Positions 17,176 through 20,000 of a DNA stretch of 20,000 nucleotides are shown here, one piece after another (within the stretch, counting starts at the first letter, position 1; the number at the start of each line of letters is the position of its first letter). Source of the stretch: Stramonita haemastoma (taxonomy: Eukaryota > Mollusca > Gastropoda > Neogastropoda > Muricidae); the NCBI GenBank assembly GCA_030674155.1, contig CM060336.1, forward strand, positions 1,759,342 through 1,779,341, written 5' to 3'. The translations under genes were made by a program, and so were the position numbers. Below the pieces are notes generated by a model, which was given only the letters and a program-made list of their open reading frames with translations, had not been told where the DNA came from and ran no database searches.

Positions 17176-17565
17176 ACGGCTGCTCAAAACAGGAAAAATC
17201 CGACTCTTTAGTTGGCGGCTGGCACTGCACTCCGTAACCCGAAATTCTATCCCACCGCTAGGCTAGGCCTATCTAGGGCGCCGCGCGGTCAGGGGTCAGA
17301 GTCCAGCACCTGGCGATGCTGCTGTACTTTCCTTCTTTGCTGTCTATTAGCCACCTAGCAAATTTCTGTATTAAAGGCTTTTTTTACCATATGATGCCGG
17401 ATTCCCACCATTTTTTACAATGATCATACTTCAGTGAACAAAACTTTAATACTTGCTTTACCTGTTTGTTGTAACTTTGTTGGTGTATTTTTGTGTTAAC
17501 TATTTTAAAAAAATATTTTAAAACCATTGGGTCTCTCAAGAAGCAAAGCCCGGAGTGTCAGCTTG
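17176..17565. other. unique sequence, intron or intergenic
   Basis: It contains a short CpG-rich patch around 17276-17292 (GGGCGCCGCGCGG) and palindromic TAGGCCTA-like bases at 17262-17270. No exon with convincing splice sites was seen on either strand. Confidence 0.5.
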
Positions 17566-17789
17566 TTGCTGTGTGTGTGTGTGTGTGTGTGTGTGTGTTG
17601 GTGTGTGTTGGTGTGTGTGCATGCGCACATGCGTGAATGCATGCGTGAGTGCTTGCGTGCCTTGCATGCATACACATATCAGTGTGTGTGTGCATGCATG
17701 TGCGCACATGTTTGTGCGCGGGCATGTGTGTGTGAGTGAGTGAGTGTGTGTGTGTGTCGCGCGCGTACACGCGTGTATATTTCTGTGGC

Positions 17790-17852
<63 letters not shown>

Positions 17853-18035
17853 TGTGTGTGTGTGTGTGTGTGTGTTCCTGTGTGTGTGTGTGTGTGTGTT
17901 CCTGTGTGTATGCACGGTGTGTGTTTCTGCAGCAATAGAGAGGGAGTGAGAGAGAGAGAGAGATGTGTGTGTGTGTGTGTGTGTGTGTGTGGAGAGAGAG
18001 AGAGTCTGTTCCTCTGTGTATGTTTGTGTGTGTGT

Positions 18036-18117
<82 letters not shown>
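17566..18117. repeat. compound GT / GA / GCATGC microsatellite block
   Basis: (GT)n at 17568-17600, a purine-pyrimidine alternating zone with ATGCGCACATGCG and GCATGCATG (17612-17780), (GA)n at 17797-17850, then (GT)n and (GA)n alternating to a long (GT)n at about 18038-18115. Long frames here are low-complexity. Confidence 0.95.
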
Positions 18118-18118
<1 letters not shown>

Positions 18119-19075
18119 CTCTTTCTCGTTTTTACTTTGATGTCAAAGTGTAGATTTCTGTGTGGTTTGTTCTTTTTTCACAACACTGAAATAGTCACGC
18201 TTTTGATCACAACATTTTTTCAACATGATCAGAAGATTTTTTTGTATAGTATCAGAAGCATCAATGAAATATATTTTTTAAAAAGCCAGTCATTTGTGAG
18301 CTATTTCTGCCTGATGACACTGACAAGACATTTGTTTTCTACTGTGTGCTCGTGGTTATAAGCTGTACTGGAATTAGAAAATAAACCTTCAGCTGTAGCG
18401 AAACCACTAAAATCTGATGAAACAGTGGACTGTGTATGTGCTGAATTGCCATGACTATGCAGTAGGCCTAGTGTTTAAAGTGAAGTGAGATACCTAGCCG
18501 ACACTAACGACTGCCAGACTCTCACCCCACGCTGTGTATCGCGCTGCTTCTCGCGCGCTGCAGGTGGTAGACTACTACGGTGTGTTCATCTATAGCTTCG
18601 CTGTGCCCACAGAAAATAAAACACAGCAAAGAAAAACAGTTACTCTGCATGCAGACATGTTCAATTTTTTCTCTATATTTGTTGTTTGTATATTAGAAAT
18701 GTCTGTTCTTTTAGAGAGAGAGTTAAAAATGACTGATTCTTGTGACTGTGTTTTTCCTGTCCCTCCCCTGCTCATCTTCACCCATGTTTTGACTGCTCTC
18801 ACGTCAACCAGTGTGAAAGAAAGTATATGGAGTTTGGTGTCAAAAGAAAGCTTGTTTAAAGCTGATTGTAAAGAGAGCTTTGTTTGTCTTTTTTTGGACG
18901 AATCACTGTGCAAAACGATGCGTGAAAGAAACCATGGTAATTTACAGCTGAACACGGCTGTAGCACTAGCTGCTACTGCCGTCTTTCCTTTTGCCCCGTT
19001 TATTTATATCAACGCCCTGCCAGCTGCGGGTCATGAACTTTGAGCGGGGAACTAAAGAGACCGCTATGAGAAGCC
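18118..19075. other. unique sequence, no confident gene
   Basis: The longest frame outside the repeats is 169 codons on the plus strand (18534-19043), starting at a CpG-rich patch (TCGCGCGCTGC near 18550). It has no domain, signal peptide or motif I recognise, contains a hydrophobic patch around residues 45-55, and could be chance. If the dehydrogenase gene runs on the minus strand, this stretch lies upstream or within an intron of it. I did not find the SDR catalytic exon here. Confidence 0.45.
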
Positions 19076-19375
19076 GTGACACACACAGTCACCATCAGCA
19101 CTGCACAGTCACACACACAGTCACCATCAGCACTGCACAGTCACACACACAGTCACCATCAGCACTGCACAGTCACACACACAGTCATCATCATCATTGT
19201 ACATCATCATCATCATTGCACAGTCACACATACACACAGTCACCATCAGCATTGCACAGTCACACATACACACAGTCACCATCAGCATCGCACAGTCACA
19301 CATACACACAGTCATCATCAACATTGCACAGTCATCATGATCCTTGCACAGTCATCATCACAGTCATCACCACCT
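19076..19375. repeat. 32-36-bp tandem array related to the splice-acceptor array
   Basis: Units with CATCAGCACTGCACAGTCAC begin at about 19093, 19125 and 19157, spaced 32 bases, then a CATCATCATCATTG interlude (about 19186-19220), then longer units with an added CATACACA (19248, 19283, 19318; spacing 35). The sequence is the same as the minority CAGCACTGCACAG units of the array at 16832-17175, so the two arrays share an origin despite about 1.9 kb between them. Confidence 0.9.
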
Positions 19376-19378
19376 AGC

Positions 19379-19768
19379 GGGACAGAATAGCCTGGTGGTT
19401 AGAGTGATGCCCACTGAGATTGTGATCTGCTGACCCAGGTTTGAATCTCGCTCAAGAGGGTTTTTCCTCTGGAGTTAACATCAGTGCCGACTCTTCTCCC
19501 CTAAAAATCTTCGGATGAGACTATAAATCAAGATCCCATGTGTTACACAAAATTATTTAGCAAATGTAAAAGAACCCATGCCAACAAGGAGTTGTCCATG
19601 GCCAAATTCTGCAGAAAAAAGCCACTCTGATAGGGAAACAAATACAGTTGCAGACAGGAAATGAAAAAAAATATTGGGTGGTGCTGCCTCTGTGGCAACG
19701 CGCTCTCCTTGGGGAGAGCAGCCTGAATTTCATGCGGAGAAATCTGCCAAAACTTAAAGTAGTATAGA
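19379..19768 (+). mobile_element. full-length tRNA-derived SINE (CCATGGCAAC type)
   Basis: The tRNA-like head has an A-box TAGCCTGGTGG at 19388-19398 and a B-box GGTTTGAATCT at 19439-19449 (consensus GGTTCGAATCC), a normal pol III spacing. The body follows with TTCGGATGAGACTATAAATC, AAAGAACCCATGCCAACAAG, GCCACTCTGATAGGGAAACA and an A-rich run. The 3' domain has GGGTGGTGCTGCCTCTGTGG and the hairpin CTCTCC-TTGG-GGAGAG (19705-19720), then GAATTTCATGCGGAGAAATC. The copies at 7390-7721 and 4909-5925 lack this head. No clear target site duplication was found. Confidence 0.85.
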
Positions 19769-19770
19769 AT

Positions 19771-20000
19771 AAAGGTAAAGGTGTCCTATAACCTGTGTGG
19801 TCGTAGGGGAGCGAGGTGTCAAGAGACCTCAGCTTCTCTAGGGGCAAGCATAGTGAGAGCGGTGCCCATCTCCTCTCCCTCACTGCTTTACCTTCCCTGA
19901 CCCTAAAGTGGATAGGTACCCATTGGCAGCTGGGTGAACTGGGGGACTGTACTGAAGCCAAGGTGCGCAAACGGTCACCCACTTACTTGATAACCATGCT
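19771..20000 (-). mobile_element. 5S-rRNA-derived SINE, minus strand, head cut by the window edge
   Basis: Read on the minus strand it ends in GGACACCTTTACCTTT, preceded by CTCCCCTACGACCACACAGG, CCCTAGAGAAGC, GGTAAAGCAGTGAGGGAGAG and AATGGGTACC, block for block the element at 15529-15821. Near the window end it has AAGTGGGTGACCG, the 5S-like C-box. The rest of the 5S-like head lies beyond base 20000. It abuts the tail of the preceding SINE. Confidence 0.85.

Noticed and set aside
17558..18140. VCVCVC/ERERER and HTHT frames
   Set aside because: They are translations of GT, GA and CA microsatellites.
18534..19043. 169-codon ORF as a gene
   Set aside because: It has no recognisable domain or family and no splice or promoter support. 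In about 40 kb of both-strand sequence one such frame is not surprising. It is kept only as a remark in the spacer entry.
19388..19449. Functional tRNA gene
   Set aside because: A- and B-boxes are present, but cloverleaf stems are not convincing and the sequence is the head of a SINE whose body follows directly.

Overview
This window looks like non-coding DNA from an animal genome, most likely a marine gastropod mollusc. The organism call is inference. It rests on intron-style splice signals, very dense microsatellites and minisatellites, and three SINE families that I recognise as gastropod-type repeats. These are a tRNA-derived SINE with a conserved CCATGGCAAC core, a second tRNA-derived SINE ending in an ACGTTAAAGATC block, and a 5S-rRNA-derived SINE. 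There are no bacterial operons, phage genes or CRISPR arrays.

Layout. 1-3000: non-coding DNA that may be the long 3' untranslated region of a plus-strand gene, with a possible C-terminal codon tract at 3-110, a proximal AATAAA at 589 and a distal AATAAA at 2973, each followed by GU-rich sequence. It carries a 41/45-bp minisatellite with a 127-bp higher-order period. 3.1-4.1 kb: GT microsatellites and a degenerate dispersed repeat. 4.2-5.9 kb: two separate nested insertions, each a 5'-truncated LINE sitting inside an older SINE. The second LINE keeps an RNase H domain and a zinc-knuckle C-terminus broken by a frameshift. 5.9-8.2 kb: mostly AT-rich sequence with AAT and GA/G tracts, one SINE and a weak 44-bp repeat.

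8.24-15.4 kb: seven unrelated tandem arrays almost end to end, plus two CA/TG microsatellite blocks. The arrays have units of 33/36, 58, 5, 24/30, about 20, 59 and 24 bp. The largest has about 64 units and stays open in one frame on each strand only because its unit lengths are multiples of three.

15.4-20 kb: a 5S-derived SINE, CT and TTCC tracts, then the one convincing protein-coding segment. This is a 168-bp minus-strand exon (16664-16831) of a short-chain dehydrogenase/reductase in the HSD17B12/HSDL1 group, flanked by good splice sites. The intron next to its acceptor is a tandem array whose every unit copies the acceptor and the first exon bases. A related array lies at 19.08-19.38 kb. 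The window ends with a full-length tRNA-derived SINE abutting a second 5S-derived SINE in inverted orientation.

The catalytic exon and the final exon of the dehydrogenase were not found. Apart from this exon and the possible tail at the left edge, I see no functional gene. SINE and LINE family calls come from memory of their sequences and should be confirmed by a library search.
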